A stretch of 64,000 bases of DNA from Mesocentrotus franciscanus (taxonomy: Eukaryota > Echinodermata > Echinoidea > Camarodonta > Strongylocentrotidae). Both the position numbers and the translations under genes were made by a program. Location of the stretch: assembly GCA_037976565.1 (NCBI GenBank), contig CP137668.1, forward strand, positions 20,808,251-20,872,250, in the 5' to 3' direction. Of the stretch, positions 46,023-59,552 are shown one piece after another. The notes beneath the pieces are model-generated. The model had not been told where the DNA came from and did not search any database. It saw only the letters and a program-made list of their open reading frames with translations. Each line of letters starts with the position of its first letter. The stretch's first letter is position 1.

Positions 46023-47575
46023 GTAGCACCAAATCAGCAAAGGGCGCCCCAAGCAAGAAGAATGTCCGAAAGGGATCAAAAAAAGGTCCCAAGAAGAGTT
46101 CTCAGCGGCCTCGTCAAACCATCGTTAACATGGACAATCAGACCAAACTGACTAACCAACGTCCTCTGTCCCTCAACATGGATATAGTATCCTCAAGTGA
46201 TCCTAGATTACCACCCCCATACGCGGAATCTAATGAGATGGCTGAGAGATTAGCTGGAGGTAACGATGAAGAGGAGGATGTGTTTTCTGATACACAGAGC
46301 TCTCGTCGTAGTCTTGGTAGTACACCACGTCAACAATCCTTGATCAATCTTCCACGTCCTATCAGTGAAGAGATGGGACACGGATCGGTCGACGATGTCC
46401 AGAGCGACGTCACGTCGCTATGCACTGCATCAGAGATGGATAGGAGATCGCCATCGCTAGCAAAGAGCGATAGTTACGGTTCCGCCAGCTCGCAGCCATT
46501 CCCGACAACCAGTCGTGCAGAGTCAAGCGTAGAGCTGGGTAGCGGGAAACAAAATCGTTCGTCTTTCCCTCGACAACAGTCGTGTATTGAATTCCGTCAG
46601 TTCGATAAAGGAAGCGAGGGGGAGGAGAGGAAAGATGGGGATGGGAGTGAAGGAGATTCAAGCCGAACACCTTCAGAACAGAAGAGTATATCAAGGCAAA
46701 GTTCATCAGCGTCAAGGTATAGTCCGTCAGCGTCACAAACCTACCCGCGAGCAGACAAACGTAGGAAACGACGAGGGGACTATGCTTATAGTGAAGGCAG
46801 TGCCTCTATTGATAGGTCAACACTCGGAGTCAATCATAGACATGGTAACACTTTTCCAAAGAGACGAAGAGCACGAAAAAAGATTCTAATGAAACCACCC
46901 AGTCTTTATTCATTACATCATCATAGGAAACTGAAGCTCATAGACGCTACTCTTGCAATACGTTTAGCTACTTATGATAAGATCCTTGGTAGTAGTCGAG
47001 AGGACTTGGCCTTTGCTCTACCAGAGCTATCATGTGGGGAGAATACCAAGCTCCTTAACGACATCGCAAATAAAGGTTTCGATCCTCGTCCACCGCCTGC
47101 TCAACCAGAATCTGAGCCAATACTAGTACGTGAAGGTGGTCGAAAGGGAAAGGGTAAACGGAAAAAGAAAGGTCGTCGAGGTGATCCAATCGATGAGGAA
47201 TTAGGAACAATCTTTGAAGGTAGTGAGTCAGACACAAGTGAAGGACGGGATGCTAGGAATCTTGAGATAGCTGATATTCCTATGTGGCCCGTTTTACTCC
47301 TTCTATTCAGTTACATAACCTCCGGTGCCATTTTATTCTCTATGTTAGAAACCAACTGGAATTTCTTCGACGCGTTCTATTTCTGTTTCATCACATTAAC
47401 TACAATTGGTTTCGGTGATTTAGTACCAGATACTAAACTGTCTAGCTTAATCGCGTGCTGTGTGTATACAATGATTGGTATGGCAGTGACATCTATGTGT
47501 ATTGCCCTCATCATGAAAAAGTTCATTGTCATTGTAAAAGGTTTTGGACGTAGAATCGGCATAATTAAAGATTGA
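46023..47575 (+). CDS. K2P potassium channel, last exon: loop, M3, pore 2, M4
   Basis: After the shared Gly codon, 516 codons run to TGA. The first ~410 residues are a hydrophilic M2-M3 loop rich in Ser, Arg and Lys. It has basophilic-kinase-like RQQS repeats ('RQQSLINLP', 'RQQSCIEF') and basic clusters such as RKKILMK and GKRKKKGRR. Then come M3 (IPMWPVLLLLFSYITSG), pore helix and filter 2 (AFYFCFITLTTIGFGD) and M4 with a Gly hinge (CCVYTMIGMAVTSMC). The C-tail is only ~20 residues (KKFIVIVKGFGRRIGIIKD). Counting the previous exon the loop is about 450 residues, much longer than in human TRESK, where the long loop is the regulatory site for calcineurin and 14-3-3. Similar phospho-regulation is inference; I see no clear PxIxIT site. 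Codon use is normal and the frame intact, so the gene looks functional. ATG codons within the exon are not the start. Confidence 0.95.
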
Positions 47576-47744
47576 TCAAAACATTATACTATCTATTAGT
47601 CTGATGTACGGGAAGTGGGCAATGATAATTTATTCACAGGTGAATATCAATTGATTTTGTTGTTATAGAGTCCGTTTTATATTGCGTTGTTATTAAGACA
47701 CTCGTGTAGAATGTTTATTGTCTTGAGTTCTGGTAATGACGAAA

Positions 47745-47750
47745 AATAAA
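47745..47750 (+). terminator. Polyadenylation signal AATAAA of the K2P gene
   Basis: AATAAA about 170 bp after the TGA, the first such signal downstream. It suggests a short 3' UTR. Confidence 0.6.
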
Positions 47751-48051
47751 GTTTCAGAAAAACAAACTAAAACCCTTTTGGTACGAAATAATCCTCACAT
47801 GGTGCGTCAAAGACGACACCATGGCAGCCCCTGATGCAGTCCTACCACAGGCAAATGACGCCTTCTCTGCAACGGGTCCCAGAACAGGTGATGCCACATG
47901 TGCACAACTTTGTCGTGCTTTTTGTGATTGTTATTTCCAGCAGGTTTTTTTGTTAATATATTGTATTTGTTGTTTGTTGTAAGCTTTATGTAAACATTAG
48001 CCGATAAAAAGTCATAATAAGTTTATGAAATTCAGTTTCATAACTAGAAAT

Positions 48052-48188
48052 CTGGGCTCTGTCTTATAAAGAGTTGCGATTGATCCTAAATCAATCGCAA
48101 GTCCTCTAATCAATCACAAGTTTGCAATCCCCTATATATTATGTACATAGTTGAGATTAATATCAACTCTTTATAAGACGGTGCCCAG
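48052..48188. mobile_element. MITE of about 137 bp
   Basis: The ends CTGGGC-TCT-GTCTTATAAAGAGTTG and (reverse complement) CTGGGC-ACC-GTCTTATAAAGAGTTG match at all but three positions over 25 bp. The interior has paired 'gattgat'/'atcaatc' segments. There is no coding capacity. A target duplication was not resolved. Confidence 0.85.
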
Positions 48189-50055
48189 GTCTATCTTTGA
48201 TAGGTCACTGTACGATTCGTCAACTTCAACAAGAAAAATTGAGAAAAATATAGAAATCTTTGAAATCAGCAAAAAATAATCTATGTTGATAAAGTTGAGT
48301 ACGAGCTTTGCGATTGCCTAGCGAAATAAATTGTGTGGAAGCAATTTGAAAAGGTTGTTTATGTACTACATAGGAATGAATGCATACAACGAGGTTTTGG
48401 AATGATAAAGATGAAAGGACATTGACTGGATCTTGCTGAAAACCACAAACACTGTACACTGAAATGATTATGCTTGATTCAAGCTATTCACCTATTTCTC
48501 GTCATGAAGACGCTTTCAGACGACATCTCTACGATATTCTTTCAAAATGACATACAAAGAATGAGAGAAAGCACACACATTATATTTTCATCATTACCAG
48601 AACTCAACCTTCTCTTTAATTCGAACAAAAGACAAGAAACGAAATACAGATTGATATTTTTTTTTTGCAAAATCATTTGTAAGCAATTACATTACGTTTC
48701 TACCTGCATTTAGTAAAAGCACGTAAAATGTTGAGGTAGTCAAACGTTTAACAAATTATTTCCTTTTCTACACCGTGAAATAATAATTAATAAAAATCGC
48801 TTAAAATTCACTAGCCTATGTTTCTTATTCAAGAATATAAAGATTGATGCTGAATACAACTTTGGTGTTCACCTGAAAATAGTAAGTATCAGTTTTATAG
48901 AGAAGCTGTAATTTCATTAGAAAGAACGAAATAACAATTCAAATCCTGTTAACTATCTTCCTGGAAAAATACCATTCGTTTTTACTTCGAGGCTATTGCA
49001 AATATGTTTATCAGTGATGTAGATACGGGGGCAAGGGGCAAAGTGCCTCCCCTCAAACAAATAGCGGAAAAAAGGGGGAAAATAGAAAAAGGGAGATAAG
49101 GGAAAGGGGGAAGTATTTTTAATATCAATACTCTTTCAAAACCAAGATGTAGTAAAAGGGCATAAATGCAAAGTAAGGACAAGGGATTAACCTTTGCCTG
49201 TGTGTCTCCTGAAGTTACCTGGAAGAAGAAGAAGAAGAAGAGGGGGATATGGAATACCTGTGACCCTTTTGGCCTCCACTTGTTAGCTCAATAAAACAAC
49301 CGCACCAGTGACAAGCATCGGCAGTCAAAGATGGTTAAGCAATACAACTTAATGTAGAATGTGTTTACAACATGCAGGACTCATTAAGAAGACATTGAGT
49401 TTGGTACTGACCGGGATATTTTAAATTTCATTATTGTCATTTAGACGCCCCTCTCTCAAGTAATATTACAGGAAATGTATGCATACTTTTTTTATCAAAA
49501 TTACAAAACACTATAGGGAATGAGGTTTTATGATTTTATTATAATGTCAATCTTAAAGCAAACACTATTTGTCTTATGACTAGTTCTTTTGATAAAGGAT
49601 ATAGCATGTCAGAGTCGACCTTGCGAAATAATTGATCGTTAAAGAGTTTCTCAAATTGTAGAATGTAGTTTAGCGGGGTTTTTTCGTGGATATACTTGCA
49701 ATAATTGTGATTTTATTTAATTTAATTTTCAACGTGTATTTTCAACTTATTTAGTTTAGGGGCATGATAAGAGAACGGTAGATGATTGCTAAAGCAGTTC
49801 GGACATCGCATTATTAATATGCAAAATTATTGCAATTCATATTTCATTATTTCTTAATTTATACAAATGTGGTTTCATATTGATGTATTATTTATGGAAA
49901 CAATGCGTGATGGTGAATTATTAAAGAAAGAATTTCATAAGAAAACATTAACAAATACCTGTTTACCCAAATCAAAATATGGTGTGTACATTTGAGTTAA
50001 TGTCTGGATGGGATGTATAAGCTGTAGAATGGCTGTGTATGAGGGTGTATACTCC

Positions 50056-50056
<1 letters not shown>

Positions 50057-50092
<36 letters not shown>
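50057..50092. repeat. (GT)n microsatellite
   Basis: An uninterrupted GT run of about 36 bp. The minus-strand frame reads Thr-His repeats and is not a gene. Confidence 0.9.
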
Positions 50093-50095
<3 letters not shown>

Positions 50096-51789
50096 GTGGT
50101 ACGGTTTCACCTAAATATAATACATGTATATGCATTTCTGGAAAAACCGTTTATTTGTCTATGATCGTGGAAAAGCTATGTTAAAACATTGCTAATATAA
50201 TTGTTCTAATTGAGATTTTCTGTTCCTTTTCATGTCCCCCGAAAATGTTTTTATATTTTTCTTTTCTCCTTTTATAAATTTATATCAAATTGACGCACAA
50301 ACTAAAATTATAGTACCTTGCGCTAACACGATTTAAAATAACAATTTACACAGATTTCTCTGTGGCCGGTAGATACAATCATGTACAGTACCAAAGCTTC
50401 ATTCTTTGCCTAAATGCTTAAAAATCAACGAAAGAGAAATCAGAAATACATTATGAATTGAAATAAATTCAGGAGTAGTCCATTATATCAACTACAAATA
50501 TAAACATTACGAAGACTGACCAAAACATTTCATAGGGAAGGGGTGTCATAAGGGCTGCCCTAAAAACCGCCAAAGTGCTTTTTGACCACACATTGCCCCC
50601 CCCCCCACAAAAAAAATCTTTATCTTCCATCTAAAGTAACTGAAGAGTCCTAATTCAATTTATTTCAAATTAATGATGTATATCTTGAGTACTGTCATTT
50701 TTTGTGATGAAATGTGGTGTAACATATTTTGTTGTTGCATTGTTGAGTTGATTTATAGTACAGATTGCATTGGTTTCTCAAATCTAGTCTAAAACTTGAC
50801 GCTATATCTTATCACTCTTTCCAAGATTAAGTAACAACATCTACTGGCTATCTTCACCAGATGGTTGACTAAGGTATGAGAGAGGAGCTTGTTATGACCT
50901 TCTTGCTTCAATTTACTATCCATGCATTGAAATTATACCCAGCAAGCTCCTCTATTGTACCTTGTCAAACAAGTGAATATATCAATAGATATTGTTACCA
51001 TTTCCTGTACACTGCGTGATAGATAACAGGGTTGAAGTTACTTTTGAGAAACCAATCTTCACCCTTAACTGATAACTCAATACAGAAAAAATGAAACGTG
51101 ATACTGAATTACAATACCCTAGATTTACACTAATTTGAAATGAAATTGAAGAAAGTATTTTGTAGGTATAAAAGTTGGAAGGGAAGAAATCTTCTTCTTT
51201 TTTGTTTACAGAGATAACAGTTTGGGGCGGTTTAATCACAGGGCACTGTTGTGATTTAGGGGGTCTGACACCCCTCCCCGACAAAAAATAATGTGTGTTT
51301 TTACATTAAAAAATTAATAATCTACAGCCATACATCTTTTTGAGAAAGTTTGGTTCAAACTTTAACCGGTGCATAAAGGGGGTTACATGACAAACCTTTC
51401 CCGAAAAATTCATTGTCAGTATAATTATATATGTCTTTCTTGTGTATGTGATTTTATGTCTCTAATGCAATGCATTGAAATCGACCCGACTTTTGGTATG
51501 ATTCGGAAGCTGTGGGACAAAATACCATGGGTTTGGTTAGGTTGACAACCTTTTTGTCAATCATGGTTTATCTTACGGGCGAAACGAATGGCACTGTCGG
51601 GACAGGATCTTGCCCCCCTCTCTCTCTCGTCTCTACCTTTCTTTACTTTAAAGCTGAAATTCTAGGATAATCCCAAATATTGAGATAATTACATCAATAG
51701 AAAGCGTTTAACCCCCAGAATAACACCAAATGGCGTTCAACCGACAAAACAAGTTCAGAATAGTTAATTTATGCGAGTAAACTCCACCA

Positions 51790-51870
51790 AAATCTCGAAG
51801 TCGGAAACCCGGAAATGCACGGAATTGCCGGGTCCTCTATATATTCTTGACGTCACAACCGGGGATCATG
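51790..51870 (+). promoter_or_regulatory. Possible core promoter patch
   Basis: In an AT-rich background this patch clusters GGAA ETS-like motifs ('aagtcggaaacccggaaatg'), a TATATAT run and a CRE palindrome TGACGTCA within 80 bp. It is on the upstream side of the coiled-coil gene and could mark its start or an unannotated transcript. No first exon with a donor could be assigned, so this is suggestive only. Confidence 0.15.
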
Positions 51871-52261
51871 GGCTGAGTGAGAGTGAATGCCAATGATATG
51901 CCCACGTAAATGCTATCCTGTCAGAGCTTAGAATTGTTCTTGTTACCGAGTTTATGTGATAGATTTTCTGTTTTTATTTGAATGAAGAATAACTAAGCAA
52001 CGTTTTCCAGTCGCTGATTTCCTTTTATATCCTCACATTATCCTTTTTGGTAGAGTTTTAAGACGGGTTTACTGCTTGGAAAACAAGGTTAAATCAGATG
52101 CAGGTATCAATAGGCGGCCTACATATACATTATCTTTTCATCAGACAAGGTACAGGAGCAGTTTTGTGAAACGAATAGGCCTAGAACTGTGACTGTAATT
52201 ATTATGGATGTGTGTGACTGCCTCAAAAAAGGATACAGAACCAGTTAAATATTTGTTTTAA

Positions 52262-52282
52262 ATATATATATATATATATATC
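52262..52282. repeat. (TA)n microsatellite
   Basis: A short TA run of about 20 bp with no coding context. Confidence 0.8.
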
Positions 52283-55200
52283 ACACTTGAACGAGATCAA
52301 GCTTCCTCTATTTAGACCAGGCCGCTGCTCTCGGCCGCGGCTTGTGGATCATGGAACGTACGAGCGCTAGGTATCTGTATATCGGCAATTGCAAGAGAGT
52401 GAGAATGACGTTATATACCAGCTATAGAAAAACACTAACAAAGACCTGCTCCTCGATCAATGACCAATTTGTCTCCTTCCAAATATTTCTTCTTAGGAAG
52501 GGAAATCTATATTCAAATATTATTTTTGTCATAATGATAAATGTCGAACAGGGCCAGGGGTGTTTCCCCCTCTCTCCCATTCTCTCTCCCACTTCCAAAC
52601 CTCCTTGAGAGCTATTTGAGATAAGTGTCTTCAACAAAAGCATCGAGAACAAAGGTGCTAGCTATATGTGCAGTTACGTCATTGATCTCAGCCTCCTCTT
52701 CACGAATTTAATGCGATTTTGTTGTTGTTGTTGTTATCAGCTTTTTACTCCTCAAGTATTATTGGAGATATTGACAAGGGTCTGCCTAAATTCTTTCTTG
52801 AACTTGGGGTAGGGGAACAATGGGAACTTCGTAATCAAGTAGGCTCTACTTGAAATTAAGAGATTTTCAATGTGACAAAGAACGGTGACTCTTTCAAATG
52901 CAAAACTTGTTGAAATGAACGAAAGAAGTTCTAAGGAACAGCTTTTCACAACTCCTGTTATAGAATCTTTCCACATCATTTTTTTATACTTAAGATTGTT
53001 TTAATTTAAAGCAGTGGCTTTCTTTAGACGGTTTATCATGTTGAATTAGTTTAATGGTTCACCTGTACGCAATTTGTATTATTGTACCATGAATCATTGG
53101 ATTTGGAGCTTAACGTCAGTATTATCCAATAAGTATACACATTTTCCACGTTCCGCAGTGTATCGTATCTTTGGGATTTCGATTGTAAACTTCTTTCTAT
53201 TTATCTATTGAGTATATACCTGGAAGGAATAAAATATAAATGAAAAAATAAAAAAACGCGAGGAAATGAAATGAGCATAATACTGGCTTGGCACTCGGAT
53301 TATTGTACCATTAATAATGGTCTTTATAGTATTTTCTTTTCTGACTTAGCTGTGATGTCACTTAACGGATATCGTAATTGGATGAAACAGACCCCACAGT
53401 TCGCTTGTGATTTAAGCAATGAATGAATAACAATTAAACAAGATAGGGGCTGTTGTGCTTCAACTCGATAAAAAAAAATTAGATAGGCCGCTGCTATTGA
53501 TTTAAAATCTAACAGAAATAGAATAGAGAAGCATGCTTATAGGTGTTGTTATAGATATATTTTCAATAATCATAATACGCCAATGATTATATTCTGTGCT
53601 AAATTATTGTATATACCGTAATGCATTGCTTTTTTTTTAATGCCAATAAGCTTTTACAATCGAACGTGCTACCAGGATATGATGTTTTTTTTGTTTTTTT
53701 TTTGTTTATTATTATCACTTTCACTTGAATACAGGAAAACTGCCGTCTCTGCATTACACAATAGATACCACGGACACTACAAACTCTCAGTCCTTATTTT
53801 CATGCCTATGTGAAAAAATTACAGTTAAGTTAAAATGTTATCATACCGTAGTTCCATAATGCGATATATATGAGAATTATGGCAATAATTGTACATGATT
53901 GATAGGTCTATACCCACGTTTCGTACACCATACAATATTTCTGGACACACATTATTATAGGGACATATATTTCTGTAATCTCATGATACATTTCCGAAGC
54001 TCTGTTTCGACTGATATACATAAATATGTTTGGAGGAAAATATAACTAATTATCGACTAAAATCTGAAATATAACATTTACAGGAATTCTTGTACCAGCA
54101 GGAAAAAGTGCATTTTAACATAATAGGTCCCTGTCACAAAACAACCACTGTACGGTAATTGTTGGTATCAATTTTCATGCTATCAGTGGCTTCATAATGA
54201 TGACAAAATTATTTTTGCACAGATATCAATTTAAAAAGATATCAAATCATATGTAAAGATGATTGAGGAATATCAAAAAGAACATTTCAGAGAAAAAACC
54301 GAACTAGGCCTTTTTATGACCATTCCTCTCACACATTAAAGACTCTTGAAAAAATGCATTATGTTTATTAAAAAAAATAATTGCTTCCTTTATAATTTAG
54401 ACACAAGTAGTTCTCTGTGATAAAGAGGGAGACTGGCATCAGCTTTATCCTCTGCCTGCCTGTGTGGCAGTACCGTTTATATTTTGCTACTGCTAACAAT
54501 ACAACAAGGAGCATCGTTGCATGACTTTTAGCATTATATTTGTTAGTTCATCATAGTGAATCTACAGTGTTTTTCTTCCATGTCATGCTCTGAGGAATAA
54601 TTGCACTCTACTTATCTTTCGAATAAAAGATAGCAATCAAACGTGCCCATTGAAATAATCAGATATAAAATCGGAATGAACGTACCTCCCGCGGTGTGTT
54701 TCAAACTTTCAATGATTGTGACAAACATTCGGAATTGTATTTCTTAGCGCTCTCAGATTAATTTTGAGGTTCATTCATCGTTACCTCATTGCTCCAATAA
54801 ATACACTCACTACATTGCCCTCCTAGTTCCATGGTAACTTCACGAATTACTCACTTTTGTCATTCCAGTTTTACCATCATTGTTTAGAGCCATAATTTCA
54901 TTAACCCGATTAAAACTTTCGTGAGCTAAAGCAAGAAAAACGAGCACATGATCATAGTAGCATACACACTTTCAAGCAAAACCATCTCACAATCTTTCAT
55001 GAGCATAACCATTGCTATTTCAGGCATATCCCCCGCATTGCCTAAAAAGAAAAAATGTGCTGTAATTTTGTTTTTAGCATTTATTGCACACGGACCCTAG
55101 AAGTGTTATACACGCAATATGTTTTATATAAATGACAAGGATATATACATAGACAATATGGAGAAATTGAACTGATATTTTGATCACATTTAGTCTGTCA

Positions 55201-57659
55201 TGAGAAGTAGCCTAATGCAACTCGGAAATTACTACTGCAAATTATTGGACAGGAGACCAGGAAATTTTTGTTCAATAAATTTCTTTTGATCTGCAAAGCT
55301 TTTCTTATAAATGCAACCGAGGGGGTCATTTTAGGTTTATGGTGGCATGAAATAGCATCGTTTTATCAAGACAGCGTGTCTGTGTGTTTACGCATGCATG
55401 TTAGTCCCACTCGAGATGATAATGGTTGGGCATGAAAGAAAGCCGAATGCTTCTTAACGATGCTCATTCATACATCATCGATTAACCGATAACAACGTAG
55501 AAGGAAAAGTCTCCTCTTCACTTTACGGCAGTTGTTAAGCTAGCGACTAAATTCTGCTAATTGTTCTCGTTGATTCGTGAAAGCAAAAGACACTTTGTCA
55601 GATAGTCTAAGTTGAAGAGACTGTAAAGTGAAAGGTGTTGGATTGACCGAGATTAAGAGTTCCTTACAAGAAGTACCAGCAAAAGATCGCTGTTTAGAGG
55701 ATAGCGGTCATCTGCCTTCGAATCGCTGCTACGGGGTGGTGCTGGAAATCACGTCCCTCCACCGGCAAGTGACTACTAAACATTCGACAATCACTCAATT
55801 AAGTCATTATGGTACAGATATATGTTGGTGAAAATGTATGATACAGGTGTACATGTCCTGATCTTTGGAAGTTCTTGAAAGACAACATTGGATTGTAGAC
55901 CTTCATAGAGGAGAACAATTATAGGTAAAAACTTCGACCTTTTAAAGCCCCACTGCACTACTTGTAGCTACTTGCTCCCTCTATATAGAAAACAATGCCT
56001 AAGCGGTGCTCGTTGATCCCCCATGATCCTCTTTTTCTTCTGTCGAGAGCTAAGTTGATGAGATAACCACCTGTCAGTGACCACGCTGGGTGGTCTAATC
56101 CTTCCTGGCCAAACTAGTGCAGATGGGCTTTAAGGTATATCGGTTTTTAATCGAACATTATTAGCAGAACATTGATCAAAGACCGATATGAAAATTTATT
56201 TTTTATTTTTGTGGTCATCCATTTACATCAGGATTGTCTTGACATACGTGAAATCAAAAAAATAAAAAATTTCGGTGCCATGCACCTGAATACTCTAACA
56301 GAATTTATAGCACGATCACCTCAGAGACAGCATTGCATTTTCCATGTATTTCCACCCTTGTTAACCTTCATTATATTTTGGTAGCACTCTACGCAAAATT
56401 AATATTTTATAATAATTTATAACATTTCTGGGCAAAAGTAGCTGTAATATTGTGTTAATTACACGCACAAAGACAATTCCAAACAGCGATACCCACATCA
56501 TTTCTTCTGGCTGGAGTTTAGAAGACTACATCTCCAGCAAAAAGTCGACGGAGCGACTCACTTTGCCCATTAGACTTCTTAATGTCTCAACCTTCAATCG
56601 ATACATGAAAGGTTTACCGTCTTCTCTAAACTACTTTTCGTCTCTTTGGTCTAGCGACCAGATAATGGATCCTTCCATAAAATCGAAGTAAAACGAATAA
56701 GCGTGGACTAGATTGTTTGACGGGTGGACCAAGCTCTGTTGTCATTCAATCTCTTCACCAGCAGACAAACCAGACTTACAAATGAGTTGCCAACTCGAAC
56801 GGCATCCCACCGAGAAAGCGGAAGGTTTTAATTTCAAATGGTTTTGAAAATTCGAATAAATGTTGCCGTATGCATACAGGCTCACTTGATGTAACCCTTG
56901 GACAGTCTTTGCGAAGAGGATCATGGGAATTTGCCTTTTTTTATGGTTTTGAAAGGCGTTGGTACCAGAAGAAATGGAAGCCATGCGATATAATGATATT
57001 AAGAGATCTATAATTATTCCCTATCAACTGAAATTAAAAGCCTTCACTCTTCATTATTGATGTGAACTAAGAAGTCTCTTCATCCCAATCCGATCCTGTA
57101 CTGTATTTTTTGGAAGAAATGCACAAAAGGTAAGAAATAAACACCAAATATCTGTTTTTCGAATCATTTTGATTTTTTGCTACCAAGCAAAATATATTTA
57201 GATTGGCTGTAATAAAAATCAATAATTGCTGCCAATGACGAATGAATTATCACATAATTAAGGATTGCAATTATATCATGTACTTATTCTGCAAACAATA
57301 TCATATTGTCATGATTGTTTTATCTCATGTTTATAATGAACTAAACATGCTGAATTTTGTTCTTCTCCATAGATAAAACAGAATGTAAGATTGTACGTTA
57401 TTTTATTTGGTATCGAGAGATAGTTAATTAGAAAATTGGACAGACCAGTTGAAGCACAGTATTGATTTGCTAATACAGACCTGTACTGGAATAGTAAAGT
57501 CATTTTCAGAGCATTACTAAAGAAATGAACGATGATACACGATGAATGGTATGAAGGGTATGTTTTAAATATGCTTCTACAGTTGATCATGATATGACAT
57601 CTACATCTCACTATCATTTAGATATTTTCTAGTCTTTACTAAATTTGGTATTATCCTTT

Positions 57660-57760
57660 ACTCATAATGATAATAGTAATGATAGTAATAATAATAATGA
57701 TAATAATAATAATAACGATGATGATGATGATAATAATAACTATAATGATATATAAATAAA
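57660..57760. repeat. AAT/ATG trinucleotide microsatellite
   Basis: Interrupted AAT and GAT triplets over about 100 bp in non-coding DNA. Confidence 0.8.
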
Positions 57761-58450
57761 TAATTCGTTTCAAAGCAAAAACAAATATTGTTTTTAAATT
57801 TGATAGATGAATTTCTACCATAAACTTGAGTTACATAAGTTATTTTTTATTTGCCTTTTCTAGAAATCATGGAACAGAAGCTTTGCACGTTTCAAATGAT
57901 CATTTTTACTTGAAATTGAATATTCCTACCGTGAGTGGTAAAACCGGTCTTAATGAAATAACATTCTTCTGACTCTTTTTTTTAATGTTTGTTTATTTGT
58001 TAGTTTGTTTGCTTTCTAAGATAAATATACCTGAAGGTTTTAAGAAAAGTTAACATTTTGTATTGTTGAAGGAAATCTGATCTTCATTAAAAGTCTCTTC
58101 GCAGCTCAAAATATCTGAAAGTGGAGAGGTAAATTTAAAGGGGTTCTCGGGCTTTATTATAGGCTTCATCCTGCTTTCAGTAACCTTTCGTAATTGTATT
58201 TAAACCTTATTTAAGTTATACAAAAACTAGTTTAAAGTTGACAACAAATGGTAAAACACTACAATTTTATGAATGAATCAGATTAAATGAATTTGGGGTC
58301 AATTTCTTTTGAGTATACGATTGGTGATTTTAAAACCGAATGTTGAATACATTTCCCGTGCATGTTGCATCCCTGTATCAAATTGTAATTAGCATGCCGA
58401 GTGAGCTGGAAAAACATTAGTTGTCTTCTTGTTTGTCCTACTTGACTCAG

Positions 58451-58555
58451 ATTATGGTTTCAGCTATAGCTAAGGAGTCGTTTATGTCTAAGATGGGTTT
58501 TAAAGAAAGACGTGGGATCCTCTTTCAAGAAGTGGCTGAGCTTCGTTCTGACTTG
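58451..58555 (+). CDS. Internal exon of coiled-coil gene (35 codons)
   Basis: A pyrimidine-rich tract ending 'cttgactcag' gives an acceptor, and TTG|gtaagttat gives a strong donor. The 105-bp exon is phase 0 at both ends. It encodes 'IMVSAIAKESFMSKMGFKER' and then RGILFQEVAELRSDL. Its last 12 residues start a heptad pattern (L24, V28, L31, L35) that continues without a break into the terminal exon at 60715, the main reason to join the two. The frame stays open past the donor to 58699, but that extension resembles nothing and runs into a LINE/SINE-like 3' tail. The function is unknown. The preceding residues could follow a membrane or globular region encoded upstream. A chance frame is the main alternative. 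Confidence 0.6.
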
Positions 58556-59552
58556 GTAAGTTATACAATACCTTCGCAATCATTACCTGAGATTACTGCT
58601 CACTCGGCCAGGCATCTTTTCAATGACCGGGTTCCCTTAACTGTATACAATCTCATTTCCAAGCGTTTAAGTTTGGGTAAACAACTTGGTTTTCGATGAC
58701 GGACTTGCAGAAGAACAGCCGGTGGCTGAAGCAAGTGATCCGTGTTGAAATAAAACTAAAATGAAATGAAATGATGGATGATTGATAGTGTCGAGCTTTA
58801 CACGAGCTTAATATTGTATTTCAGGAGCTCTAATTGAACTCTTTATAGTTCGTGCTTAAAATCGTGAAAGTGGGTTAGTAGCCCTAAACAGTTAAATTAT
58901 AAAGATATGCCATCTTTCGTGCATTTACTTTCAGTAGTATTTATACAATGAAGTTGTTTTATCATTTTCATATATAGAAGATAAGTAGTAAATGCTTTCT
59001 TTCTATACCGTGTTGCCTAAAGTCACCAAAGCAACTCTGATTTCCAAGTCTTTGATAACTTTCCCCAAACAGTGAATCAATAAAATGACCGTCAAATGGC
59101 GCATATACATTTTGACTAGGTGTCACATCGAAGCAATAACACTTCATTTAATCCTTACTGGAACGTATCCCTCATTGAGTACACCATGCAGTAAAATGCA
59201 TCTCTTATGTCTTGGACCATTCTTTCTGCTTACATTAATACCGCCTAATTACCCCGATCAATAATGATGTTGGGAACGTTCGATCACTATTGATTCAAAA
59301 TTTGCCGGGTGATTATGATTATGGGTCGATTAATGCCCACAACATAGAAAAGACCTATCAATTGTTAGAGAACAAACGCATGGGTTATTTTGTTCGTATT
59401 TTATGATAGTAGCAGGACTCTAACGAATACGTCAATCGATTTGATATCCGTTAGATCAAGAACGCTAATTTCTGTGAAAAAAACGTGACCCGGCGCTATA
59501 TCACGATCTATTCAGACTCATATTTCTAACCGACTGTATCTACCTGAACCTA

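Larger units (their letters stand above)
47760..58450. other. Intergenic or intronic region between the two host genes
   Basis: It holds a MITE (48052-48188), (GT)n at about 50057-50092, a TA run at about 52262-52282, an AAT/ATG microsatellite at about 57660-57760 and C-rich hAT-like fragments (about 49010-49080 and 50585-50600). A GC-richer patch at 51790-51870, with GGAA motifs, a TATATAT run and TGACGTCA, is promoter-like but unproven. Upstream exons of the coiled-coil gene should lie here or further upstream; I could not identify any with confidence. Confidence 0.5.

Noticed and set aside
46130..46132. ATG at 46130 as translation start of the channel
   Set aside because: The frame is open back to the acceptor at 46022, joins in phase to the M2 exon, and a start here would lose pore 1 and M2.
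46410..47562. Minus-strand frames over the K2P exon
   Set aside because: Shadows of the strongly coding + strand.
48834..48881. Possible 16-codon phase-0 micro-exon (acceptor 'ttcttattcaag', donor gtaagtatc)
   Set aside because: Splice sites are plausible but the exon is too short to judge and shows no link to either gene; needs transcript data.
58556..58699. Continuation of the 58421 frame past the donor
   Set aside because: No recognisable protein, runs into a retroelement-like tail, and the strong donor plus coiled-coil continuity favour splicing at 58555.
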